Below are positions 17,818 to 24,696 of a DNA stretch of 64,000 nt, piece by piece. How positions within the stretch are numbered: position 1 is the stretch's first letter; every line of letters begins with the position of its first letter. The DNA lies in contig CAYSLJ010000002.1 of NCBI GenBank assembly GCA_964431735.1, positions 1-64,000 of the forward strand, in the 5' to 3' direction. The notes beneath the pieces are model-generated. The model made no database searches. It had not been told where the DNA came from and saw only the letters and a program-made list of their open reading frames with translations. Origin of the DNA: CALARM01 sp964431735. Its GTDB lineage: Bacteria > Vulcanimicrobiota > SpSt-956 > JAKJGF01. A program made the translations under genes and the position numbers.

Positions 17818-18252
17818 TTATATAAGATACTGAGTCAAAACCTTCTTTGACAGTTTCCTGAACTCTTCCCCTTCCTGCAGTTCAACCCATTTTTCAGCAC
17901 TCCATATTTCAACTCTGTCCAGAACACCTGCAACTACAACATTTTCCGAGAGACCTGCATATTTCATAAGATTATTAGGTATGGCAATCCTTCCCTGCCT
18001 GTCCATCAGGCACTCAGTTGAACTAGAAAAAAAACGACGAATATAGTCCTGAGCATCTTCGTCGCTTTTTGGCAATGTTTTCAATTTTCTAACCAATTCC
18101 TCCCATTCAGAAAGAGGATATATAAACAAACATTCTTTATCAAGACCGGGAGTGAGATAAAATTTTACTTCCAGATACTTCCTGTAGGAAGCAGGTATAA
18201 TCAACCGGCATTTTTCATCAAGATTACGTTCATAATTACCAGTAAACATCAA
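17818..18252 (-). CDS. mraZ: Transcriptional regulator MraZ
   Basis: 144 residues with two SpoVT/AbrB-like domains (FTGNYERNLDEKCRLIIPASYR; CLMDRQGRIAIPNNLMKYA). MraZ binds DNA as a ring-shaped oligomer and controls its own operon in several bacteria. It heads the dcw cluster, and a set of four evenly spaced GTGG boxes lies 45-78 bp upstream. The start could be either of two adjacent ATG codons. Confidence 0.96.
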   Translation of the reverse strand: MMFTGNYERNLDEKCRLIIPASYRKYLEVKFYLTPGLDKECLFIYPLSEWEELVRKLKTLPKSDEDAQDYIRRFFSSSTECLMDRQGRIAIPNNLMKYAGLSENVVVAGVLDRVEIWSAEKWVELQEGEEFRKLSKKVLTQYLI

Positions 18253-18296
18253 TATTAACTACCTGACTTTAAAATCTATCTCTTCTTCCGTGGTCA

Positions 18297-18330
18297 CCAC
18301 TTTTTCCCACTTTTCCCCACCTAATTCCAC
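18297..18330 (-). promoter_or_regulatory. Probable MraZ operator: four GTGG boxes at 10-bp spacing
   Basis: On the minus strand GTGG occurs four times with exactly 10-bp period (plus-strand CCAC at 18297, 18307, 18317 and 18327). The middle boxes read AAAAGTGGGA and AGGTGGGG. Known MraZ sites are short direct repeats of GTGG/TGGG type spaced about one helical turn apart. A TAAAAT sequence just upstream (18332-18337 on the minus strand) could be the -10 element; no good -35 is seen. Autoregulation of the dcw operon is the likely role. Confidence 0.75.
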
Positions 18331-18418
18331 ATTTTACCGATAAATCCTTCTGGAATAAAAAAATTATTAAAAAATTTTAAAGATTTTTTTTAAAAAAAAA
18401 GAGGATTATATTTTTTTA

Positions 18419-18632
18419 TAAGAACGTATCCGAAAAGTAATATTTATTCTATACCCTTCCGGTGGGTGAGGCTCTGGAGAAAAATATATACCGTATTAAC
18501 AGTAATTTATAAATTAAACAAATGTAATATCGTAGCAGTCTGTAATAAGAGTTTTTTTGCAAGAGGATTATAGATTTTTCGGAAGAGCCTCACACACCGG
18601 AAGGTATTTGATGACTTTTCGGATAGGCTCTT
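18419..18632. repeat. M-type miniature inverted-repeat element
   Basis: Arms of about 60 bp are inverted. TATCCGAAAAGT and ACCCTTCCGGTGGGTGAGG at the left match, reversed, GCCTCACACACCGGAAGGT and ACTTTTCGGATAGGCTC at the right. The element is about 214 bp, with an AT-rich centre and no open frame of note. A half copy lies at 34665-34718. It forms most of the 570-bp gene-free stretch upstream of mraZ. Confidence 0.8.
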
Positions 18633-18720
18633 AATACCGTAACAGGTAAATTGGTACCCAAAAAATATGGAACACGCTCCTGTCCCTGGCCGGGCTCTGG
18701 AGGAAAAGATATGCCGTATT
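18632..18720. repeat. Left arm of B-type miniature repeat
   Basis: It reads TACCGTAACAGGTAAATTGG through CTGGCCGGGCTCTGGAGG to GCCGTATTA. It is nearly identical to the arms at 50-148 and 56401-56495. It abuts the M element on one side and the A element on the other, so three miniature elements are packed end to end here. Confidence 0.78.
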
Positions 18721-18818
18721 ACTGGGGTGAGCATAAATAATAAATATATGCTCTCGTGACGCGTAACGCGTGACGGGAGGAAGACCTTTATTAAATGCTT
18801 ATGCTCAGGTCAGTAATT
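18718..18818. repeat. A-type miniature inverted-repeat element
   Basis: Ends ATTACTGGGGTGAGCATAA and TTATGCTCAGGTCAGTAAT are inverted repeats. The centre is CTCGTGACGCG-TAACGCG-TGACGGGAGGA, a heptad core. Three further copies are at 19962-20086, 24419-24529 and 33319-33422 in the opposite orientation. Confidence 0.85.
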
Positions 18819-18822
18819 GTAA

Positions 18823-19842
18823 CTATAATACAAAAGGAAATAAAAAAGTTTCTTTCTGCCCTCCTACATTCTGTTCCGGAATAGAAAGCAATACTTTAGA
18901 CACCTTTCCACCTGGAAAGGAAAAAATCAAAAAACCCTGAACAGTAGCTGAAGGAGCTATATCCTGTGCATTTAAAAGAGGGAAAGAATGGGTATGAAGA
19001 TAATAACTTAACCTGGCATAATCATCAAGATTTACCCATTTTCTATCGAGAGCTTTTTTGGGATATGACGTAAGATTACTTACAGGCTCGAATTGCTTAC
19101 CAGTTTCATCTACAAGAACATTTTTTGCCGGCTCTATAGATATTGGTTTATTTCCATTGTTGGAAATCTTTAAATTAAAAATAATCAGTTTTCCTAAATT
19201 AAGGAGTCCCTGATCCATAAAAACTTCTATTGTCAGGTCTCCGTATCTGATCTTTTTATGATCCCACAGAGCAAAAATACGCTCATAAGATTTTCGTGCT
19301 TTTTCATTGGAAGGATCCAGTTGAAGTACTGTAAGATATTCATTCTGAGCATCTTTTAAGAGATATTTATTTTCATAGATACCTGCAAGACCAAGATGAG
19401 CAGACACACTGCCGGGGTCTTTCTGAAGTATTTTATAAAATTTCGCAAGTTCTTTATCTTTCACAGGATCAACCAGGAAAGACCAGCTTTTCTCAAAATA
19501 ATCACCTGTATTTGTAAGACCTGTAAGTTTTTGAACTACCTGTCCCATTGGCAGAGGATAGGCAGGCTCAAAGGAAATATAAAGAGAACCTGTTTTTGCA
19601 TCCAGATTAAAATTAAGTTGTTCAGAGAAATCCTCTCCGTTTATATACAGCTTTAAAGTATTTCTGTCCAGAGTCTTTAACACTTCCTCAGATATAAGGG
19701 CAGTAAACCCCGTAAATCTTGATATAACAGGAGAATTATCCAGAGTAACGGAAAAATCAACTTTTTTTCTCTGAGAAAATCCCACAGAAAATGAATTTAT
19801 TACAAAAAATATTATGCATATTAAAATATATATCTTATTCAT
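18823..19842 (-). CDS. Secreted TPR-containing protein with C-terminal beta domain
   Basis: 339 residues. A signal peptide (residues 1-23, hydrophobic ILICIIFFVINSF) is followed by a beta-rich segment, a short TPR pair (about 140-185; AHLGLAGIYENKYLLKDAQNEY) and a C-terminal region resembling DUF4352-type telokin-like domains (LKISNNGNKPISIEPAKNVLVDETG). It is probably exported. The substrate and role are unknown. It stands alone between repeat-filled spacers, with A elements on both sides. Confidence 0.6.
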   Translation of the reverse strand: MNKIYILICIIFFVINSFSVGFSQRKKVDFSVTLDNSPVISRFTGFTALISEEVLKTLDRNTLKLYINGEDFSEQLNFNLDAKTGSLYISFEPAYPLPMGQVVQKLTGLTNTGDYFEKSWSFLVDPVKDKELAKFYKILQKDPGSVSAHLGLAGIYENKYLLKDAQNEYLTVLQLDPSNEKARKSYERIFALWDHKKIRYGDLTIEVFMDQGLLNLGKLIIFNLKISNNGNKPISIEPAKNVLVDETGKQFEPVSNLTSYPKKALDRKWVNLDDYARLSYYLHTHSFPLLNAQDIAPSATVQGFLIFSFPGGKVSKVLLSIPEQNVGGQKETFLFPFVL

Positions 19843-19961
19843 TAATATAAACCTCCATAAAAATAAAAAAAATAATCATCAGTACAGAGAAATTCTAACA
19901 CAGTGAAATTCCCTGTGTCAATCGAAAAAATATATGTTATACTATTTTACTGAATATTGCA

Positions 19962-20086
19962 TTTGATTTCATAAATATATTATTGACCTGAGCATAAGCA
20001 TTTAATAAACGTTTTCCTCCCGTCACGCGTCACGCGTTACGCGTCACGAGAGTATATATGTATTATTTATGCTTACCTCAGTAATT
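19962..20086. repeat. A-type miniature inverted-repeat element
   Basis: A TTGATTTCATAAATAT lead is followed by TGACCTGAGCATAAGCA, the inverted heptad core (CCCGTCACGCGTCACGCG...) and TTATGCTTACCTCAGTAATT. Inverted ends match the other A copies. It lies in the gap between the divergent genes at 18823 and 20231. Confidence 0.85.
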
Positions 20087-20143
20087 AGTGAAAAGTGAGT
20101 AGTGAAAAGTAAGTAAAATCTAATTCTTTTCACTTTTCACTCT
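20087..20143. repeat. Heptad hairpin of the AGTGAAA class
   Basis: AGTGAAA-AGTGAGT-AGTGAAA-AGTAAGT is followed by a 16-bp loop and then CACTTTT-CACTC. The two arms are complementary. It keeps the 7-bp period and GTGA core but with AAA/GTA in place of CGC. It abuts the A element and precedes birA. Confidence 0.8.
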
Positions 20144-20230
20144 AAATATTCCGTGACAAATTTCTTTTTCCATTGTATAAAATCACCTGGTATTTTTAAA
20201 GGCAATCATAGTAAAATGAGGCAAATAAAA

Positions 20231-21001
20231 ATGGATTCTCTTTCAAAAATATGTAACAATAAAATTATGGCAGAAAAATTTACAGAAACATTAAATACTC
20301 ACTTTATCGGTAAATACATAATCTTTTTACCTGAAGTAAGATCAACAAATTTATTTGCAAAAGAAAATGTAAAAAATTTAAAAAACGGAACAGTTATCGT
20401 AGCAGATTCTCAGACTCACGGAAGGGGAAGAATGGATAAAAAGTGGTTTTCCCCGAAAGGAATGGGATTATGGACAACAATAATACTGAAAAACCCGGCC
20501 ATAGAAACACAGAAACTGCCTTTAATAAACGCCCTCATATCAGTAGTAATAGTAAAAAGTATTTTAAAGATTTCAGGCAAACAGGTATATATAAAGTGGC
20601 CCAATGACCTGCTTCTTGACGGGAAAAAAATCTGCGGTATTTTAACTGAATGTTTAACTGTTTCCGGTGAAACTATTTTAATATGTGGTTTTGGAATAAA
20701 CACTGGAAAAAATATTACTTTCCCATCAGACATGATGGCACATTCCGTAGAACTGGAAGGAGAAAGAGAATTTTTACTTAAAGAAATACTTGAAAAATTT
20801 GAATATTTCTACAATCTGTTACCGGATGAAGAATTACTGAAAGAATGGAGAAAATATTCTATCAGTCTTAACAGATATATAGAAACAGGTAAAAACATTT
20901 CTGCCAGAGTTTTAGATATTGGTTCAACGGGAGAACTTTTAGTAGAAATAAACGGGAAAAAGGAAGCAATCTATTCGGGAGATAACATTATATGGACATA
21001 A
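20231..21001 (+). CDS. birA: Biotin--protein ligase (BirA catalytic type)
   Basis: Attaches biotin to acyl carrier proteins such as the biotin carboxyl carrier of acetyl-CoA carboxylase. Seen: EVRSTNLFAKE, the biotinyl-AMP loop GRGRMDKKWFSP, the core IKWPNDLLLDGKKICGILTE and a C-terminal SH3-like part (VLDIGSTGELLVEINGKKEAI). There is no N-terminal winged helix, so it is the enzyme-only form and not a repressor. The ATG at 20231 has GAGG 9 bp upstream. An in-frame GTG at 20153 and ATG at 20216 are less likely. Confidence 0.92.
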   Translation: MDSLSKICNNKIMAEKFTETLNTHFIGKYIIFLPEVRSTNLFAKENVKNLKNGTVIVADSQTHGRGRMDKKWFSPKGMGLWTTIILKNPAIETQKLPLINALISVVIVKSILKISGKQVYIKWPNDLLLDGKKICGILTECLTVSGETILICGFGINTGKNITFPSDMMAHSVELEGEREFLLKEILEKFEYFYNLLPDEELLKEWRKYSISLNRYIETGKNISARVLDIGSTGELLVEINGKKEAIYSGDNIIWT

Positions 21002-21004
21002 TTA

Positions 21005-21025
21005 CAGGGGCCTTTAAGGCCCCTG
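21005..21025. terminator. Perfect GC-rich hairpin between convergent genes
   Basis: CAGGGGCC, loop TTTAA, GGCCCCTG: a perfect 8-bp stem just after the birA stop. The stem is followed by GCAAAAAC, so the U-tract is poor on the plus strand and short on the minus strand. It probably terminates transcription for birA, the gene ending at 21050, or both. Confidence 0.6.
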
Positions 21026-21049
21026 CAAAAACATCTCATCGTCTTTAAA

Positions 21050-21559
21050 TTAAGGGAAGAGCGGTGGTGGCACTTCCGGCGGAGGACCGCCAGGAAGAAC
21101 TCCCCCTCCCGGCGGAACTGGTTCTACAGTAGGTTCTTCTCTTTCAACCTTCTGCTGCCAGTACGGAGTACCTTCTTTATAGGCATATCCAGGAGAATAA
21201 ATTGCAATCATTTCATATTCTCCATCAAGACCTACTTCAAGACCGAGTACTTCTTCTACTCTTTCAAGAGTGAGATACACATCTCTTCCATAATATATAA
21301 AAGGCTGTTCCAGCATCTTACCATCCACAAATATAGCCTTCACAGAGGGATCGTAAGAAACTGAAATATTAAGAGCTTCACATATATAACGAAGAGGTAC
21401 ATAGGGCATATAATTCTCATATACCACAGGAACATCCATATCTATTATCTGTTGATTTATAAAGATATTCATAGGCTTTAATTCACCGGCATATGCGCTG
21501 AAAGCACAGACGAGAATCATGGTGAGAACTATACATTTTACCAAAACTAATTTTCTCAC
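21050..21559 (-). CDS. Copper amine oxidase N-terminal (stalk) domain protein
   Basis: A secreted protein of about 170 residues: hydrophobic signal (VKCIVLTMILVCAFSAYA), then one stalk domain (NIFINQQIIDMDVPVVYENYMPYVPLRYICEAL; VDGKMLE) and a Pro/Gly-rich tail. The domain is a small beta module common on exported proteins of Firmicutes and related lineages, with no enzyme activity known. The frame opens at TTG 21571, directly on the AAAGGAG site; GTG 21559 is better spaced, so I start there. It lies downstream of a similar gene and is probably co-transcribed with it. Confidence 0.7.
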   Translation of the reverse strand: MRKLVLVKCIVLTMILVCAFSAYAGELKPMNIFINQQIIDMDVPVVYENYMPYVPLRYICEALNISVSYDPSVKAIFVDGKMLEQPFIYYGRDVYLTLERVEEVLGLEVGLDGEYEMIAIYSPGYAYKEGTPYWQQKVEREEPTVEPVPPGGGVLPGGPPPEVPPPLFP

Positions 21560-21597
21560 TATCCTTATCAACTCCTTTTACAATAAATTCCTCTATC

Positions 21598-22389
21598 CTA
21601 AAATCCGAAATTAAACGGATCCGGTCCCTTTGGCGCAGCCGTTGGAACTGGTGATGGAGGCGGTGCCACTACTGGAGGTGGAGTCACCACTGGTTGTGGT
21701 GCTGTAGGCCCCTTTACCGGCGGAGGAGCTACAGGTCCTGCAGGAGCTATAGGAGCAGGTGTTTTATCCTTCTCTACATATTGTTTTACAAAATTCTCAT
21801 CCTGTAACAGAGATTGATCTACACCCTGTTTTTCCAGTTCAGCTCTTGCTGCATCAAGTTTTGCATTTTCTCTATCAGCTTTAACTTTGGTATTTAACCT
21901 CTGATAATATTCAGATGTACCTATATACCATCTTTCTATCGGATAACCAAGTTCAGCAGGATGTTTTGCCCATATTGCTGCAGAATGGTTTTTAGTATCA
22001 TAGGCTACCTGAGCATTACATATCTGGCCTATACTTCTCAATGAAACATAACATGTAGGACCTAAAATAACTCTTGTGGTATTTAACTCTTTACCGTTAA
22101 TAAAAACCTTTCTGTCAACAGGATCCCATGTCACTTTTCTTCCCAGTGCATAGGTCACTATACGGACAGGCACAAATACCTCTCTATGTATAGTAAAGAA
22201 ATATATGCTGGGATTTAAAGGTTTTCCATTAATAAATACATTTTGTACTTTAAACTCTTCAGTATTACCAAGGAAAAAATCCGGCTTATTACTGGGATCA
22301 TCCCAGGCAGCCAGTAATGGAGAAATACTGGGAAGTAAAAATGCAAATACCATCAATAAAATGGAACAAAATATAATTTTTGTTTTCAT
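21598..22389 (-). CDS. Copper amine oxidase N-terminal (stalk) domain protein, proline-rich tail
   Basis: 263 residues: a signal peptide (about 1-28), a stalk domain (about 48-140; FINGKPLNPSIYFFTIHREVFVPVRIV), a charged helical segment (170-205) and a Pro/Ala/Val-rich tail that is likely disordered or wall-spanning. It is a paralogue of the gene 26 bp downstream. Function unknown; a surface or wall-associated role is inferred. Confidence 0.7.
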   Translation of the reverse strand: MKTKIIFCSILLMVFAFLLPSISPLLAAWDDPSNKPDFFLGNTEEFKVQNVFINGKPLNPSIYFFTIHREVFVPVRIVTYALGRKVTWDPVDRKVFINGKELNTTRVILGPTCYVSLRSIGQICNAQVAYDTKNHSAAIWAKHPAELGYPIERWYIGTSEYYQRLNTKVKADRENAKLDAARAELEKQGVDQSLLQDENFVKQYVEKDKTPAPIAPAGPVAPPPVKGPTAPQPVVTPPPVVAPPPSPVPTAAPKGPDPFNFGF

Positions 22390-22683
22390 TAAATTTTCAA
22401 TTCTGGCTATGCTTACAGTTCTCTATAAGCATCAAATCCAGATCTGTCCTCCTTTCTGTGAAAACTTCAATTCAAAATTTGAAGCTAAAATAAAATTATA
22501 ACTACGAAAAACTATTTAAAATATCACCTCCCGGTAAAAAGCACCTCGTAACCGACAACACTAGCTATAATAATATAATTTCTAATAAAAACTATCTAAC
22601 TATTCAACAAAAGAAAAAAATCTCCTCTAATTTCTAAAAAAATTATAAAGCTTCAATTTTTTTTCTATAGTTGTCATGTTTCT

Positions 22684-22927
22684 CGTGACGCGTAACGCGC
22701 AATGGCATTAAGTTAACGTTATAACCGTCTAAATTGGCTGCCTGGCGCTCCTCCGAAAAAATCTAAACTGTAACATTTATATCTGTTAGAGCTTACATCA
22801 TGCTACTTTACACTGTATATCAATTAAATACACTTGTGCCGCCGTGATATTTTTTCTCCAGAGCACCAGGCAGCCAATTTGCTATATGTTTCTTAACTTA
22901 ACGCCATTGCGCGTAACGCGTGACGGG
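22684..22927. repeat. Large inverted-repeat element bounded by heptads
   Basis: The left arm 22684-22750 and right arm 22861-22927 are inverted. GCGTAACGCGCAATGGC, TTAAGTTAA, AAATTGGCTGCCTGG and GCTC recur in the reverse complement of the right arm. The loop is about 110 bp and AT-rich. Here the heptads sit at the outer ends, not the centre. No open frame is seen inside. It is the only copy in the window. Confidence 0.82.
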
Positions 22928-22985
22928 AGAATAATAAATGTTCTAATATAATTTGCCAGGGTTATTCTTTTACAGTCTCTTATTA
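22928..22985. repeat. Right half of C-type miniature repeat
   Basis: TGTTCTAATATAATTTGCC, then GTTATTC and TTTACAGTCTCTTATTA, align to the right halves of the C copies at 30630 and 30912. Its left half is replaced by the large inverted-repeat element. Confidence 0.65.
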
Positions 22986-22995
22986 AAGTTTTAAA

Positions 22996-24255
22996 TCACT
23001 CAAAAACTACTTTTCCCTTCTTTATAACTGTCACTACATGATTGGCACCGAAATAGAAAGGAAGGAGAGAATAATCAGGCACATCACAGATAATTACATC
23101 GCCATATTTTCCTTTTTCGAGAGTTCCGACAAGGCTCTCTCTGTTCAGAGCACAGGCACCATTAACAGTAGAAGCAACGATAGCTTCTTCCGGCGTCATT
23201 TTCATCTTTATACAGGCAAGAGACATGATCATCTGCATGGAACAGGTCCAGCATGAACCGGCATTATAGTCAGTTGCAAGAGCAACAGGAACTCCTTCTT
23301 CTATCATGGTTCTTGCAGGAGCATATGTGTCAAGATTCATAAAAAAGGTAGAACCCGGTAAGAGAACAGCCACTACACCATTTTCAGCCATAGAAGCTAT
23401 TCCTTTCCGGGAAATACATTCCAGGTGATCTGCAGAAAGAGCTTTTATTTCTCCTGCCAGTTCTGCTCCTCCGATACAGGACAGTTGCTCTGCATGGATC
23501 CTTGGAAGCAATCTGCAGGACTTTCCTGCAAGGAGTATTTTTCTGGCTTCTTCGACAGAAAAAGCTCCCTTTTCACAGAAAACATCACAGAATTCTGCCA
23601 CTTCTCCGGCAGCAGGCATCATTTCTTCTATAAGGAGTCTTATATATTCATTCCTGTTATTTAAAAATTCTTTCGGAACAATGTGGGCTCCCAGAAAAGT
23701 GCTTACTATATCCATGTGATATTTGTTATTCAATTCATTTATTATATGAAGCATTTTAATCTCTACTTCTTTATTAAGCCCGTAACCGCTTTTAGTTTCA
23801 AGAGTAGTGGTGCCATGTTTTAACATAAAAGAAATAACCTGTCCTGCTCTATGCAGAAGTTCTTCTTCTGAAGCACCCCGTGTGGCAGCTACAGTAAAGT
23901 TTATACCACCTCCCGCCTTCTGTATTTCAAGATAGGTTTTTCCAGCAAGCCTCATTTTTATTTCTTCTATACGGTTTCCCCCGAAAACAATATGACTGTG
24001 GGGGTCTACAAAGCCCGGCATAACTACCATGCCTCTCGCAGAAATTCTCCTGCCCCCGGGTTTTAAAGAAATATTTATATCTCCCGTTTTCCCTGTAGCA
24101 ACAATACAACCTGTGTCGTCAATGGCGACAAAACCATCTTCTATAATAGCGAGATCTTCTTTAACAGGTTTTAATACAGGTCTGTTCTTTGAAGTATTAA
24201 GAGTTAATAACTGAGATGCATGTTCTATTATAAGATCTGCAAAAATTTCAGGCAT
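22996..24255 (-). CDS. hutI: Imidazolonepropionase HutI
   Basis: 419 residues; hydrolyses imidazolone-5-propionate to formiminoglutamate in histidine breakdown. Amidohydrolase metal ligands are seen in PGFVDPHSHIVFGG, the family KSGYGL segment, FLGAHIVPKEF, HAEQLSC, and the C-terminal ATDYNAGSC. ATG 24255 has AAGGAGG at 5 bp. The longer frame to 24318 only translates heptads (VTRHASRVTRH) and is rejected. No other hut genes are present in the window. Confidence 0.95.
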   Translation of the reverse strand: MPEIFADLIIEHASQLLTLNTSKNRPVLKPVKEDLAIIEDGFVAIDDTGCIVATGKTGDINISLKPGGRRISARGMVVMPGFVDPHSHIVFGGNRIEEIKMRLAGKTYLEIQKAGGGINFTVAATRGASEEELLHRAGQVISFMLKHGTTTLETKSGYGLNKEVEIKMLHIINELNNKYHMDIVSTFLGAHIVPKEFLNNRNEYIRLLIEEMMPAAGEVAEFCDVFCEKGAFSVEEARKILLAGKSCRLLPRIHAEQLSCIGGAELAGEIKALSADHLECISRKGIASMAENGVVAVLLPGSTFFMNLDTYAPARTMIEEGVPVALATDYNAGSCWTCSMQMIMSLACIKMKMTPEEAIVASTVNGACALNRESLVGTLEKGKYGDVIICDVPDYSLLPFYFGANHVVTVIKKGKVVFE

Positions 24256-24272
24256 AAAAACCTCCTTAATAT

Positions 24273-24310
24273 CGTGACGCGTGACGCGTGACGCGTGACG
24301 CGTGACGCGA
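24273..24310. repeat. Heptad array upstream of hutI
   Basis: ATCGTGACGC followed by further GTGACGC units, five in all, ends at GCGAGGC. All five units are identical, the most uniform GTGACGC array in the window. It lies about 20 bp upstream of the hutI start. Confidence 0.9.
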
Positions 24311-24418
24311 GGCTTCACTGTTGTTCGTAATGATAGTTAATTATAAATAAATGATGTATTTTGTCAATAAGATAGTGTTTTTAAACGACACATGGATTCA
24401 TTTTTACTGAAAAACACA

Positions 24419-24529
24419 CTTGATTTCATAAATCTATTGCTGACCTGAGCATAAGCATATAATAAGATTCTTCCTCCCGTCACGCGTCACGAGAGCAGAT
24501 ATGTATTAGTTATGCTCACCACAGTAATT
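24419..24529. repeat. A-type miniature inverted-repeat element
   Basis: TTGATTTCATAAATCT, TGACCTGAGCATAAGCAT, a shortened heptad core (CCCGTCACGCGTCACGAG) and TTATGCTCACCACAGTAATT. The core has two heptads instead of three or four. Short GGTGTCG units (24534-24550) and another small GCGTCAC block (24566-24584) follow. The rest of the gap to 24696 shows no gene. Confidence 0.83.
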
Positions 24530-24696
24530 AATCAGGTGTCGGGTGTCGGATAAATATCGTAACCACCTGTCACGCGTCACGCTTATAAAGACTTCGGCAC
24601 ATTTCTTTTCAGAATTACTGCAATCGTGAAGGAAAAGAAAGTTCTACGAAGAAAAGAAATAGGCTTATAATAGTTATAAAAAGGAGTCATTTAAAA

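Larger units (their letters stand above)
22390..22995. other. Gene-free spacer with large hairpin element
   Basis: A 600-bp spacer between two minus-strand genes. It holds AT-rich DNA to about 22683 with no gene seen, a large inverted-repeat element (22684-22927) and the right half of a C-type element (22928-22985). Confidence 0.7.

Noticed and set aside
18419..18818. Insertion sequence with transposase
   Set aside because: Three miniature elements fill the region, but no open frame with a DDE, HUH or serine recombinase motif is found.
19897..19919. Intrinsic terminator in AACACAG...CTGTGTC
   Set aside because: A 6-bp stem with a 9-base loop and no T-tract on either side, and it lies upstream of both flanking genes.
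24256..24318. N-terminal extension of HutI and similar extensions of the regulator, NnrD/E and DUF2723 protein
   Set aside because: They translate heptad DNA (VTRHAS-type residues), and internal starts fit the known family N termini, with better ribosome sites for hutI and nnr.
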